Shown here: piece after piece, positions 17,434-26,192 of the stretch
How the letters are laid out: each line of letters starts with the position of its first letter
Numbering within the stretch: position 1 is the first letter of the stretch
NCBI RefSeq assembly: GCF_002929295.1
Contig: NZ_PJIM01000001.1
Location: 1,231,398-1,295,397, forward strand
Direction of reading: 5' to 3'
DNA length: 64,000 bases
Origin: Arthrobacter sp. SX1312
Lineage (GTDB): Bacteria; Actinomycetota; Actinomycetes; Actinomycetales; Micrococcaceae
Position numbers and translations under genes: made by a program
Notes under the pieces: model-generated
The model's database searches: none
Seen by the model: only the letters and a program-made list of their open reading frames with translations
What the model was told of the DNA's origin: nothing

Positions 17434-18048
17434 TCAGGCGAGCACCCTGATGATCGGCTCCACGTAGCTGCGGAAGGACCGCTCGTCGTCGAACAGGTCC
17501 TGGCTCATCAGGAGCTTGCCCGGCTCCACCCACCAGGCCCGTTCACCGCCGAGGGGCAGTTCGATGACCTCGAGCATGAAGGGGCGGGCCGGCCGCTCCA
17601 GCTCGAGTTCCCGTTCCTGGATCATCCGGCCGAGCAGGCGGTCCATGCTGTCCACCCCCCTGGACCCCACGCGGAGGGCGTACTCGGCGCACCGTTCCGC
17701 CGCCCACGCCATCGCGGTGCCGAAGTGCGCGCGCAGGAGGGCCTTCAGCCCCGCCATGCCGTCCAGCGCCTCGAACGATGGCGGCAGCGGCAGGACCGCG
17801 TCCCCGACGCGGTGGGCGAGCAGGCTGTGCCACCACGCCTCCCACTCCACGCGCAGCGTCGCCCGTCCGCCCACGGGCCCGGTCAGGCGCCGTGTCTCGA
17901 CCCTGCGTACCGCCGGGAGCAGGGGCGGCAGCGCCGGCAGGCCCGTGCCCTGCAGCCCCGCGCAGTCCCTGAGGTACAGCGCCACGAGCAGCACCTCCGA
18001 GGTGTCCACCGTGAAGTATGCGCTGTAGCCGGATTCGGCGTGCGACAT
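17434..18048 (-). CDS. Conserved hypothetical actinobacterial protein
   Basis: 204 residues from the ATG at 18048, preceded by AAGGAGG, which overrules the longer frame to 18195. The protein (MSHAESGYSAYFTVDTSEVLLVALYL...) is soluble, Trp-rich in the middle (VEWEAWWHSLL) and has no recognisable motif, signal or membrane segment. It converges with the lysozyme-like gene and diverges from galE. Confidence 0.7.
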   Translation of the reverse strand: MSHAESGYSAYFTVDTSEVLLVALYLRDCAGLQGTGLPALPPLLPAVRRVETRRLTGPVGGRATLRVEWEAWWHSLLAHRVGDAVLPLPPSFEALDGMAGLKALLRAHFGTAMAWAAERCAEYALRVGSRGVDSMDRLLGRMIQERELELERPARPFMLEVIELPLGGERAWWVEPGKLLMSQDLFDDERSFRSYVEPIIRVLA

Positions 18049-18196
18049 GGGCCTCCTTCGGAGCCGGTCGGGTTCACGTCTACAGTAATCCCAGGATCCC
18101 GACGGCTCCAGAGGCATGGGCGGCATCGGCCACGGCGGCCCGCCGCCGTCCGGGGGCCGGGCCGGTCGCATCACGTCCCACCCGCGCGGATGCACC

Positions 18197-18202
18197 TAGG
18201 AT
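18197..18202 (+). promoter_or_regulatory. -10 box of galE (TAGGAT, 6 nt, GTG)
   Basis: TAGGAT, six bases, then the GTG start, with no ribosome-binding site. No clear -35 hexamer is visible. Confidence 0.5.
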
Positions 18203-18208
18203 GAAAGC

Positions 18209-19234
18209 GTGAAAATACTCGTTACCGGTGGCAGCGGCTACATCGGCTCGCACACCGTCCTGACCCTGCTCGACCACGGCCACGACGTCGTCGTCGTCGA
18301 CAACCTGCTGAACTCCACCGAGACCTCGCTCGAACGGGTCGCCGCCCTCGCCGGCCGCACGCCGACCTTCCACCGGGCCGACCTCCTCGACGAACCTCGG
18401 CTGCGCGCCATCTTCGCCGAGGAGGAGGTCGACGCCGTCATCCACTTCGCGGGCCTGAAAGCCGTCGGCGAGTCCGTGGAGAAGCCGCTGTACTACTACC
18501 ACAACAATGTCGGCGGCACCCTGAACCTGCTGCGGGCCATGGACGACGCCGGCGTGCGGACCCTGGTCTTCAGTTCGTCGGCCACCGTCTACGGCGCCTC
18601 CGAGGAGGTGCCCCTGACCGAGAAGCTTCCCCTCGACGCGGTGAACCCCTACGGGCGCACGAAGGAGCAGATCGAGGACATCCTGACGGACCTCGGTGCC
18701 GCGGACCCCCGCTGGAACATCGCGCTGCTGCGGTACTTCAACCCCGTGGGCGCACACTCCTCGGGCACCATCGGCGAGGACCCCACGGGCATCCCCAACA
18801 ACCTCCTGCCGTTCGTGGCGCAGGTGGCGGTGGGCCGCCGCGAGAAGGTCCTGGTCTTCGGCAACGACTACCCCACGCCGGACGGCACCGGGGTCCGCGA
18901 CTACATCCACGTCGTGGACCTGGCCGAGGGCCACCTCGCCGCCCTGGACTACCTCGTGGCCCGCGGCGGCGTGCACACCTGGAACCTCGGGACGGGGAAC
19001 GGCTCCTCCGTCCTCGAGGTCCTCCGGGCCTTCTCCGCCGCGGTGGGCCGCGACATCCCCTACGAGTTCGCTCCCCGCCGGCCGGGCGACGCCGCGGTCA
19101 GCTACGCCGACCCGTCGTCGGCCCTCGCGGACCTCGGCTGGTCCGCGACCCGCACCCTCGCGGAGATGTGCGAGGACCACTGGCGCTGGCAGAAGAACAA
19201 CCCGCAGGGCTACGCGACCGCCGGCGGGAACTGA
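18209..19234 (+). CDS. galE: UDP-glucose 4-epimerase
   Basis: 341 residues of the extended SDR family: NAD-binding TGGSGYIGSHT at residues 7-17, DNLLNST, FAGLKAVGES, the catalytic serine region SSSATVYG and YxxxK as YGRTKEQIE. It interconverts UDP-glucose and UDP-galactose for cell-wall sugars. The GTG start is leaderless. It converges with gltA across a strong hairpin. Confidence 0.93.
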   Translation: MKILVTGGSGYIGSHTVLTLLDHGHDVVVVDNLLNSTETSLERVAALAGRTPTFHRADLLDEPRLRAIFAEEEVDAVIHFAGLKAVGESVEKPLYYYHNNVGGTLNLLRAMDDAGVRTLVFSSSATVYGASEEVPLTEKLPLDAVNPYGRTKEQIEDILTDLGAADPRWNIALLRYFNPVGAHSSGTIGEDPTGIPNNLLPFVAQVAVGRREKVLVFGNDYPTPDGTGVRDYIHVVDLAEGHLAALDYLVARGGVHTWNLGTGNGSSVLEVLRAFSAAVGRDIPYEFAPRRPGDAAVSYADPSSALADLGWSATRTLAEMCEDHWRWQKNNPQGYATAGGN

Positions 19235-19253
19235 CCCGCCCGGCACGGAACGA

Positions 19254-19290
19254 CGGCGGCCGCCCACCTCCTGGAGGTGGGCGGCCGCCG
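19254..19290. terminator. Bidirectional terminator between galE and gltA
   Basis: A 16-bp stem (CGGCGGCCGCCCACCT paired with its complement) and a 5-base loop sit in the 78-bp convergent gap. Confidence 0.75.
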
Positions 19291-19312
19291 TTCGTCCGGG
19301 TGGGAGCCGGGG

Positions 19313-20593
19313 TCAGTTCGCGGGGTAGTGGCGCTCGCCCTCACCCGTGTACAGCTGGCGCGGACGGCCGATCTTCGTCTGCGGGTCCTGCATCATCTCG
19401 CGCCACTGGGCGATCCAGCCCGGGAGGCGCCCGATGGCGAACAGGACGGTGAACATCTTCTCCGGGAAGCCCATGGCCTTGTAGATCAGACCCGTGTAGA
19501 AGTCCACGTTCGGGTACAGCTTCCGCTCGATGAAGTAGTCGTCCGCGAGGGCCTTCTCCTCGAGCCGCATGGCGATGTCGAGCAGTTCGTCGTTGCCGCC
19601 CAGCTTGCTGAGGATGTCGTGGGCCGTGGCCTTGACGATCTTCGCGCGGGGGTCGTAGTTCTTGTAGACGCGGTGCCCGAAGCCCATGAGCTTCACGCCG
19701 TCTTCCTTCTTCTTGACCTTCTCCATGAAGTCCTCGGGCTGCATGCCCTGGGCCTTGATGTCGCGGAGCATGTTCAGCACGGCCTCGTTGGCGCCGCCGT
19801 GCAGCGGGCCGAAGAGCGCGTTGATCCCCGCGGAGACGGAGGCGAACATGTTCGCGTTGGAGCTGCCCACGAGGCGGACGGTCGACGTCGAGCAGTTCTG
19901 CTCGTGGTCGGCGTGGAGGATGAGCAGGAGGTCCAGCGCCTTGACCATCAGCGGGTCGAGGTCGTACGGCTCGGCGGGCAGGCCGAAGGAGAGCCGCAGG
20001 AAGTTCTCCACCAGGTTCATGGAATTGTCCGGGTACAGCATGGGCTGGCCGATGGACTTCTTGTGCGCGTAGGCCGCGATGACCGGCAGCTTCGCCATGA
20101 GGCGGAAGGTGGAGAGCTCCACCTGCTCGTCGTCGAACGGGTCGAGCGAGTCCTGGTAGAACGTGGAGAGCGCGGAGACGGCCGAGGACAGCACGGGCAT
20201 CGGGTGCGCATCCCGGGGGAAGCCGCCAAAGAAGCCCTTCAGCTCCTCGTGCAGGAGCGTGTGCCGGCGGATGCGGCCGTCGAAGGCGGTGAGCTCCTCG
20301 GGCGTCGGCAGGTTCCCGTAGATCAGGAGGTAGGAGACCTCGAGGAAGTTGGAGTTCTTCGCGAGCTCCTCGATCGGGTACCCCCGGTACCGCAGGATCC
20401 CCGCATCGCCGTCGATGTAGGTGATGGCCGAGGTGGTGGCCGCGGTGTTCATGAAGCCAGGGTCGAAGGTGACCTGGCCCGTCTGCTTCAGCAGCTTCGA
20501 CACGTCGTAGCCGTGGTTGCCCTCGGCTGCGCGTACCAGCGGCAGGCTGAGTTCGCCGTCGCCGTAGTGCAGTGAGGCATTCTGCTCGGTCAT
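19313..20593 (-). CDS. gltA: Citrate synthase (type II)
   Basis: 426 residues from the ATG at 20593 (MTEQNASLHYGDGEL), which has AAGGAG eight bases upstream. Family motifs are LHADHEQNCSTSTVR (catalytic His) and GFGHRVYKNYDPRA (catalytic His and active-site Arg). The C-terminus has the GRPRQLYTG segment typical of hexameric type II enzymes. It condenses acetyl-CoA with oxaloacetate at the entry of the TCA cycle. Confidence 0.95.
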   Translation of the reverse strand: MTEQNASLHYGDGELSLPLVRAAEGNHGYDVSKLLKQTGQVTFDPGFMNTAATTSAITYIDGDAGILRYRGYPIEELAKNSNFLEVSYLLIYGNLPTPEELTAFDGRIRRHTLLHEELKGFFGGFPRDAHPMPVLSSAVSALSTFYQDSLDPFDDEQVELSTFRLMAKLPVIAAYAHKKSIGQPMLYPDNSMNLVENFLRLSFGLPAEPYDLDPLMVKALDLLLILHADHEQNCSTSTVRLVGSSNANMFASVSAGINALFGPLHGGANEAVLNMLRDIKAQGMQPEDFMEKVKKKEDGVKLMGFGHRVYKNYDPRAKIVKATAHDILSKLGGNDELLDIAMRLEEKALADDYFIERKLYPNVDFYTGLIYKAMGFPEKMFTVLFAIGRLPGWIAQWREMMQDPQTKIGRPRQLYTGEGERHYPAN

Positions 20594-20756
20594 TGATTCT
20601 CCTTCAGGAGCTGGAGCGCGGTCATCGCCACAAATCATCGCTTCGCACGAGGGCCCCCGGGCTCAGCACATTCACGCCAAACGCTACCGTCAGCGGGCCC
20701 CCGATCGCTAATCCTGCTGCCCTCCGGAAGTCGACGGCACGGACGACCACCGCGTC

Positions 20757-21911
20757 TCAGCGCGGAGCGTCCGCGAGACGCGTCACCGCGGCCCGGATCC
20801 GCTCGTCGCTCCCCGTGAGGGCCATCCTGATGAAGCCGTGCCCGGCCTCGCCGTAGAACGTTCCCGGGCCCGCGAGGATCCCGAGTCCGGCCAGCCTGTC
20901 GATGGTGTCCCAGGTGGGGCTCCCGTTCGACGCCCAGAGGTACAGTCCGGCCGCCGAGCCGCTGATCGTGAAGCCGGCGGCCTCGAGGGCCGGGACGAGC
21001 AGGGCACGACGACGACGGTACAGGTCCTTCTGCGCGGCCACGTGGGCGTCGTCCCCCAGTGCCACCCGCATGGCCTCCTGCACGGGGTACGGCACGATCA
21101 TCCCCGCGTGCTTGCGGGAGTTGACGAGGTTCGCGACGATCACCGGGTCTCCGGCCGTGAACGCGGCCCGGTAGCCGGCGAGGTTGGACTGCTTGCTCAG
21201 CGAGTAGACGGCCAGCAGGTTCTCGTGGGATCCGCCGCACACCCGGGGGTCGAGCACGCTGGGCACGGGCTCGCCGCCCTCCGCGGGGTCCCAGCGGCCC
21301 CAGCCCAGCTCGCCGTAGCATTCGTCGGACGCCACGACCGCGCCGAGCGCACGGGCGTCGTCGACGACGGTCCGCAGGCCCTCGACGTCGAGCACCTCCC
21401 CCGTCGGATTGCCGGGCGAATTGATCCACACCAGGCGGACGCGGGCCCGCACGTCCCCGGGAAGGTCGGCGAGGGAGTCGGCAGCGACCGGCGTCGCCCC
21501 CGCGAGGTGGGCACCGACGTCGTACGTGGGGTAGGCGACGGAGGGCCGGACGACGACGTCGCCCTCGCCCAGTCCCAGCAGCAGGGGCAGCCACGCGACG
21601 AGCTCCTTGGAGCCGACGGTCGGCAGGATGTCCGCGGGGTCGAGCCCCGGCACTCCCCTGCGCCGTGCGAACCAGGCGCTGATCGCCTCACGGAGTGCCG
21701 CCGTGCCGTGGGTGGTGGGGTAGCCGTGCGCATCGGCGGCGGCGGCGAGTGCCGCCCGGATCAGGTCCGGCGTAGGGTCCACCGGGGTGCCGATGGACAG
21801 ATCCACCAGGCCCCCGGGATGGCGGGAGGCGGTCTTCCGGTAGGGCACCAGCGCGTCCCACGGGTAGTCGGGCAGGTGCAGGCCGAACGGCTTCGGCTCC
21901 CCGGCCGCCAC
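20757..21911 (-). CDS. dapC: N-succinyldiaminopimelate aminotransferase
   Basis: 384 residues of PLP fold type I: substrate segment WINSPGNPTGEVL, PLP aspartate/tyrosine region SDECYGELGW, Schiff-base lysine in YSLSKQSNLAGYR, and RIALTGSDERI near the end. The opening FGLHLPDYPWDALVPYR is typical of the actinobacterial DapC. The GTG start lies directly against the ferredoxin stop codon, as with fdxC-dapC in mycobacteria. It makes N-succinyl-LL-DAP, the substrate of DapE encoded 6 kb away. Confidence 0.88.
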   Translation of the reverse strand: MAAGEPKPFGLHLPDYPWDALVPYRKTASRHPGGLVDLSIGTPVDPTPDLIRAALAAAADAHGYPTTHGTAALREAISAWFARRRGVPGLDPADILPTVGSKELVAWLPLLLGLGEGDVVVRPSVAYPTYDVGAHLAGATPVAADSLADLPGDVRARVRLVWINSPGNPTGEVLDVEGLRTVVDDARALGAVVASDECYGELGWGRWDPAEGGEPVPSVLDPRVCGGSHENLLAVYSLSKQSNLAGYRAAFTAGDPVIVANLVNSRKHAGMIVPYPVQEAMRVALGDDAHVAAQKDLYRRRRALLVPALEAAGFTISGSAAGLYLWASNGSPTWDTIDRLAGLGILAGPGTFYGEAGHGFIRMALTGSDERIRAAVTRLADAPR

Positions 21912-22238
21912 CTATGCGGGCTGGTTCTGGGGCGGCAGGACGGCGATGATGGGGTGGTCGAAGCCCGTGTTGCCGACCTTCGCCGCGCCGCCGGGCGAGC
22001 CGAGGTCGTCGAAGAACTCGACGTTGGCCTTGTAGTACTCGGCCCACTGCTCGGGGGTGTCGTCCTCGTAGTAGATCGCCTCGACCGGGCACACGGGCTC
22101 GCACGCGCCGCAGTCCACGCACTCGTCGGGGTGGATGTAGAGCGACCGCTCGCCCTCATAAATGCAGTCGACAGGGCACTCCTCGATACAGGCCTTGTCC
22201 TTGACATCCACGCATGGCTGCGCGATTACGTAGGTCAC
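21912..22238 (-). CDS. fdxA: Seven-iron ferredoxin
   Basis: 108 residues with cysteines at 9, 17, 21, 25, 40, 43, 46 and 50. By comparison with characterised 7Fe ferredoxins, C9/C17/C50 bind a 3Fe-4S and C21/C40/C43/C46 a 4Fe-4S cluster, with C25 free. It is a low-potential electron carrier. The GTG start has AGGAAAGG upstream. It is coupled to dapC, although no redox need of DapC is known. Confidence 0.93.
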   Translation of the reverse strand: MTYVIAQPCVDVKDKACIEECPVDCIYEGERSLYIHPDECVDCGACEPVCPVEAIYYEDDTPEQWAEYYKANVEFFDDLGSPGGAAKVGNTGFDHPIIAVLPPQNQPA

Positions 22239-22370
22239 TTCCCACGCCTTTCCTGGTGACTGGGGTCGGGCTGACGCACCCGCGGTGCGGATTCCAGCTT
22301 AACGCAACGGCCCGTCCCGGCAGCACCGGGGCTTCCGCGGCCCCGTCGCCCGCAGGGTTCCGCCGGGGCC

Positions 22371-22376
22371 TACCCT
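22371..22376 (+). promoter_or_regulatory. -10 box (TACCCT, 6 nt, GTG)
   Basis: TACCCT sits six bases before the GTG at 22383 in the gap divergent from fdxA. This is the leaderless pattern and supports the small gene downstream as real. Confidence 0.45.
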
Positions 22377-22382
22377 TGAGGC

Positions 22383-22613
22383 GTGCAGACACCCGCATCC
22401 CTCCTCGCCTCCTTCCCCCTGGGGACGAGGGTCGTCGTCCGGCGTCGCGTGGACACCGGGTTCACGGACTCGCTCGGCGACCTCGTCGCCATCGACGGGA
22501 CCACCTGTACGGTGCGGACCCGCAGGGGCGACGACGTCGTGCGCCTCGCCGACGTCACCGCGGCCCGGCCGGTGCCGCCGGCACCCCCACGCCGCGCGCC
22601 TCGGAGGCGGTGA
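22383..22613 (+). CDS. Small beta-rich protein resembling the N-terminal domain of actinobacterial GNAT proteins
   Basis: 76 residues. 'LASFPLGTRVVVRRRVDTGFTDSLGDLVAI' and 'VRTRRGDDVVRLADVTAARPVPPAPPRR' resemble the short beta-barrel found in front of some actinobacterial GNAT acetyltransferases (recalled, not verified). No acetyltransferase domain follows; the frame ends in a basic tail. It could be a stand-alone version of that domain. Leaderless GTG start. Confidence 0.6.
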   Translation: MQTPASLLASFPLGTRVVVRRRVDTGFTDSLGDLVAIDGTTCTVRTRRGDDVVRLADVTAARPVPPAPPRRAPRRR

Positions 22614-22636
22614 CCGCGTCCGCTCCGCGGACCCTG

Positions 22637-22924
22637 TCAGTCCCCGGGCTCCCGGGCGGCCACGCCCGACGCCGCTGATGCGAGGGCCTCGGCGTGGCGC
22701 ATCACCAGCGCCGCGCCCACCAGGGCTGCGGAGAATGGGAGGAGCACGGTGGGGAGCATCGACACGAGCACCGTCACCGTCGTCGAGGCAGCCGATGCCC
22801 CCTCGACGATCGTCGTCCCGACGTTGGCGATGATCACCGGGCTCACCAGCAGCACCGTCACCGCGACGGCCCCCAGGATGATCCCCCATCGCAGAACGAC
22901 TTCCCACGTCCTGACATCGGCCAT
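22637..22924 (-). CDS. Small membrane protein
   Basis: 95 residues with two membrane helices (GIILGAVAVTVLLVSPVII and VLVSMLPTVLLPFSAALVGAALVM) separated by a Ser/Thr-rich loop. AGGGGGA precedes the ATG by about five bases. No family recognised. It converges with the 76-residue gene. Confidence 0.65.
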   Translation of the reverse strand: MADVRTWEVVLRWGIILGAVAVTVLLVSPVIIANVGTTIVEGASAASTTVTVLVSMLPTVLLPFSAALVGAALVMRHAEALASAASGVAAREPGD

Positions 22925-23065
22925 ACCGTCCCCCTGATGCTCACGTGATGCAGTCCCGCTACCGAATCACCGATCGGCCCGGATGGCAAGGTCCGACGAG
23001 GATGGCCGGCGGTCGCCTGCCCGACTCAGTGATTGGGACCTGCCAATCCCGCAGGCGATCTCCCG

Positions 23066-23071
23066 TACAAT
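23066..23071 (+). promoter_or_regulatory. -10 box (TACAAT, 6 nt, ATG)
   Basis: A near-consensus TACAAT six bases before the ATG of the winged-helix regulator at 23078. This decides that start over the ATG at 23033. Confidence 0.55.
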
Positions 23072-23077
23072 CGGCGC

Positions 23078-23572
23078 ATGGACTCAGACGAGGATCTCCA
23101 GGCCCGGGGTCGGGCGCTCAGCTCTCCCGTCAGGCTCCGTATCCTGCGGCTGTGCCTGCACAGGGCGAGGACCAACAAGGAGATCGCGGAGGCGCTGGGC
23201 CTCAACCCGGCGACGACGCTCCACCACGTGCGCACCCTGCTCACCACGGGATTCCTTGCCGCCGAGGACACCCGCGTCGGCAACCGCGGGGCGAAGGAGA
23301 TCCCCTACCGCGCCACCGGATTGTCGCGCACCAGCCGCGTGCCGCATTCGGCGCCCGCCCTCGTCGAGACGTTCCTGCAGGAGATCGAGGGCCTCGAGCC
23401 GTCGGAGATCGACGTCTGGCGCGTCGGCGTCCGGCTCAACGACGAGCACCGTACGGAGATGATGGGGCGCATCCGCGCGGTCTTCGAGGACTACGCACGG
23501 CGCGGGCCCGACGAGGACGGCACGGCGACCTCCGTCATGCTGGCCCACCACCTCGACCGCACGGCCGACTGA
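23078..23572 (+). CDS. ArsR-like winged-helix transcriptional regulator
   Basis: 164 residues. Residues 10-80 form a winged helix (SPVRLRILRLCLHRARTNKEIAEALGLNPATTLHHVRTLL, then a wing with RGAKEIPYRAT). No metal-binding cysteines are seen, so it is not a classical metal sensor. The C-terminal 80 residues (EIEGLEPSEIDVWRVGVRL) are a helical effector or dimerisation region. Likely target: itself or the divergent 95-residue membrane protein gene. Confidence 0.75.
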   Translation: MDSDEDLQARGRALSSPVRLRILRLCLHRARTNKEIAEALGLNPATTLHHVRTLLTTGFLAAEDTRVGNRGAKEIPYRATGLSRTSRVPHSAPALVETFLQEIEGLEPSEIDVWRVGVRLNDEHRTEMMGRIRAVFEDYARRGPDEDGTATSVMLAHHLDRTAD

Positions 23573-23585
23573 GTCCGGCCGCTTC

Positions 23586-24053
23586 CTAGGGTCGCCGGCG
23601 TGGCCGGAGCACGGCGACAGCCCGCACCACCGCGGCGAGCGTCACGACGAGCACGCCGAAGAGCCAGAGATTCCCCGCGAGCGCCGTCCCCGGGGCGACC
23701 GTCGAGGATCCGGTGACGATCAGCGTCTTCGACGACCGCGAGAGGAGCCCCACGATCCCGTACGCGACGGCGCCCGCCACCGCCGTCATCATCACGTTCC
23801 GCGCCCAGAGACCGCACAGCAGGAACAGGCTGCCCGCCAGCACCAGGGCGGCCGCCGCCCCGACAGGGAGGGCAGCCCCGCCCACGAAGAGCATGTGTGC
23901 GTGCAGGGCCGTCCCGAAGACCCCTGCCGCCACCCCTGCCGCCACGGCGCCAGCGATCGCGGCACCGCGCCGCGGGGTGTCGGGAGATGGCACCGGGAAC
24001 GGCGAACGCCGGCCCTCCCCGGCAGGGGGAGGACCGGCGTCGTCGTAGGCCAT
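23586..24053 (-). CDS. Four-helix membrane protein (DUF6113-like)
   Basis: 155 residues: a Pro-rich cytoplasmic N-terminus and four membrane helices (GAAIAGAVAAGVAAGVFG, LPVGAAAALVLAGSLFLLCGLW, MMTAVAGAVAYGIVGLL, LWLFGVLVVTLAAVVRAVAVL). It sits 22 bp after typA in the same direction. Assignment to DUF6113 rests on topology and position near typA. Function unknown. Confidence 0.65.
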   Translation of the reverse strand: MAYDDAGPPPAGEGRRSPFPVPSPDTPRRGAAIAGAVAAGVAAGVFGTALHAHMLFVGGAALPVGAAAALVLAGSLFLLCGLWARNVMMTAVAGAVAYGIVGLLSRSSKTLIVTGSSTVAPGTALAGNLWLFGVLVVTLAAVVRAVAVLRPRRRP

Positions 24054-24075
24054 GGTGCTGACGTTCCCGTCGGGA

Positions 24076-25992
24076 CTAGGCCCGGGCGCGCGAACGCGAG
24101 GCGCGCATGCGCTCGTTGGCGTCGAGGATGACCTTGCGGATGCGGATGGACTCGGGGGTGACCTCCACGCACTCGTCCTCGCGGGCGAACTCGAGGGACT
24201 CCTCGAGGGTGAGGTTGCGCGGGGGCGTCAGGTTCTCGAAGGTGTCGGAGGAGGCCGCACGCATGTTGGTGAGCTTTTTCTCCTTCGTGATGTTGACGTC
24301 CATGTCGTCGGCGCGGGAGTTCTCGCCGACGATCATGCCCTCGTACACCTCGGAGGTGGGCTGCACGAAGAAGGAGCCGCGTTCCTGCAGGTTGATCATG
24401 GCGAACGGGGTGACGACGCCGGAGCGGTCGGCGATCATCGAGCCGTTGGTGCGGTACTCTATGTCGCCGGCCCACGGCTCGTAGCCCTCGGAGATCGAGG
24501 CCGCGATGCCGGCGCCGCGCGTGTCCGTGAGGAAGCGGGTGCGGAACCCGATCAGGCCGCGGGCGGGGACGATGAACTCCATGCGGACCCAGCCGGTGCC
24601 GTGGTTGGCCATGTTGGTCATGCGGCCCTTGCGGGCGGCCATGAGCTGCGTGACCCCGCCGAGGTACTCCTCGGGGACGTCGATGGTCATGTGTTCCATC
24701 GGCTCGTGGATCTTGCCGTCGATCGTCTTCGTGACCACCTGCGGCTTGCCGACGGTGAGCTCGAAGCCCTCGCGACGCATCTGCTCCACGAGGATGGCGA
24801 GTGCCAGCTCACCACGGCCCTGGACTTCCCAGGCGTCAGGGCGGGCCGTGGGCAGGACGCGGAGCGAGACGTTGCCGATCAGCTCCTTGTCGAGGCGGTC
24901 CTTGACCTGGCGGGCGGTGACCTTGGCGCCCTTGACCTTGCCGGCGAGCGGCGAGGTGTTGATACCGATGGTGACCGAGATCGCGGGATCGTCGACGGTG
25001 ATCAGCGGCAGCGGCTGCGGGTTGTCGACGTCGGTGAGCGTCTCCCCGATGGTGATGCCCTCGATGCCGGCGACGGCGACGATCTCGCCGGGTCCGGCGG
25101 AATCGGTGGGCACGCGGTCCAGCGCCTTGGTGGCGAGGAGTTCGGTGATCTTGACGGTCTTCAGCTCACCGTTCTGGCGGGCCCAGGCGACCTGCTGGCC
25201 CTTGCGCAGCGTGCCGTTGAAGATGCGCAGCAGCGCGAGGCGGCCGAGGAACGGCGAGGCGTCGAGGTTGGTGACGTGCGCCTGCAGGACGCCGTTCGGG
25301 TTGTAGCGGGGCGCGGGGATGTGCTCGATGATCGTCTGGAACAGGGGCTCCAGGTTGTCGTTGGCCGGTGCGGAGCCGTTGGCCGGCTGCTCGATCGAGG
25401 CGGCACCGACGCGGGCCGCGGCGTAGACGACGGGCACGTTGAGGATCAGGTCGAGGTCGAGGTCGGGGACCTCGTCGGCGAGGTCGGACGCGAGGCCGAG
25501 GAGGAGGTCCATCGACTCGCTGACGACCTCCTCGATACGGGAGTCCGGGCGGTCGGTCTTGTTGACCAGCAGGATGACGGGGAGCTTGGCCGCGAGGGCC
25601 TTGCGGAGCACGAAGCGCGTCTGGGGCAGCGGGCCCTCGGAGGCGTCGACGAGGAGGACGACGCCGTCGACCATGGAGAGGCCTCGCTCCACCTCGCCGC
25701 CGAAGTCGGCGTGGCCCGGGGTGTCGATCACGTTGATGGTGATGGTCTCGCCCTTGGCGGAGGGTCCGTCGTAGAACACCGTGGTGTTCTTCGCGAGGAT
25801 GGTGATGCCCTTCTCGCGCTCGAGGTCACCCGAGTCCATGACGCGGTCGGCGACGTCTCCGTGCGCAGCGAACGAGTTGGTCTGCTTCAGCATGGCGTCG
25901 ACCAGGGTGGTTTTTCCGTGGTCAACGTGGGCCACGATGGCTACGTTGCGGAGGTCGCTGCGAACAGCGGTGTTGCCTGTGGTTTCAGACAT
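24076..25992 (-). CDS. typA: Ribosome-associated GTPase TypA/BipA
   Basis: 638 residues: G1 AHVDHGKTTLVD, G3 DTPGHADFGGEVER, G4 NKTD, then EF-Tu-like and EF-G-like domains and the BipA C-terminal domain with RGLIGFRTRFLTDTRGAG. It binds the ribosome with GTP and matters under stress or cold, and in late 50S assembly. The ATG at 25992 lacks a clear ribosome-binding site. Confidence 0.95.
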   Translation of the reverse strand: MSETTGNTAVRSDLRNVAIVAHVDHGKTTLVDAMLKQTNSFAAHGDVADRVMDSGDLEREKGITILAKNTTVFYDGPSAKGETITINVIDTPGHADFGGEVERGLSMVDGVVLLVDASEGPLPQTRFVLRKALAAKLPVILLVNKTDRPDSRIEEVVSESMDLLLGLASDLADEVPDLDLDLILNVPVVYAAARVGAASIEQPANGSAPANDNLEPLFQTIIEHIPAPRYNPNGVLQAHVTNLDASPFLGRLALLRIFNGTLRKGQQVAWARQNGELKTVKITELLATKALDRVPTDSAGPGEIVAVAGIEGITIGETLTDVDNPQPLPLITVDDPAISVTIGINTSPLAGKVKGAKVTARQVKDRLDKELIGNVSLRVLPTARPDAWEVQGRGELALAILVEQMRREGFELTVGKPQVVTKTIDGKIHEPMEHMTIDVPEEYLGGVTQLMAARKGRMTNMANHGTGWVRMEFIVPARGLIGFRTRFLTDTRGAGIAASISEGYEPWAGDIEYRTNGSMIADRSGVVTPFAMINLQERGSFFVQPTSEVYEGMIVGENSRADDMDVNITKEKKLTNMRAASSDTFENLTPPRNLTLEESLEFAREDECVEVTPESIRIRKVILDANERMRASRSRARA

Positions 25993-26127
25993 GCGTTATT
26001 ACTCAATTCGGTATCTACTGCGGGAAAATTGACGGCGGCTGCACTGCTCGCCCTCTTACCAGTCTAGGCGCTGGGCAAAAACGGACCTAATGCACCCTGT
26101 CAACCGGCGTCCGGAGGGTGTGCACGG

Positions 26128-26170
26128 ACGACGGCGGCGGCCCTCCCCGCGGGAGGACCGCCGCCGTCGT
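26128..26170. terminator. Strong hairpin terminator downstream of the BCCT gene
   Basis: A 13-bp perfect outer stem (ACGACGGCGGCGG with its complement) plus a nested inner stem lies in the gap after the BCCT carrier stop and before the typA promoter. Confidence 0.7.
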
Positions 26171-26192
26171 GCGTGGATCGCGGGGTGTGCGG

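Noticed and set aside
24052-26067. 671-codon frame antisense to typA
   Set aside because: Val/Asp/Gly-rich shadow of typA without motifs or start signals.
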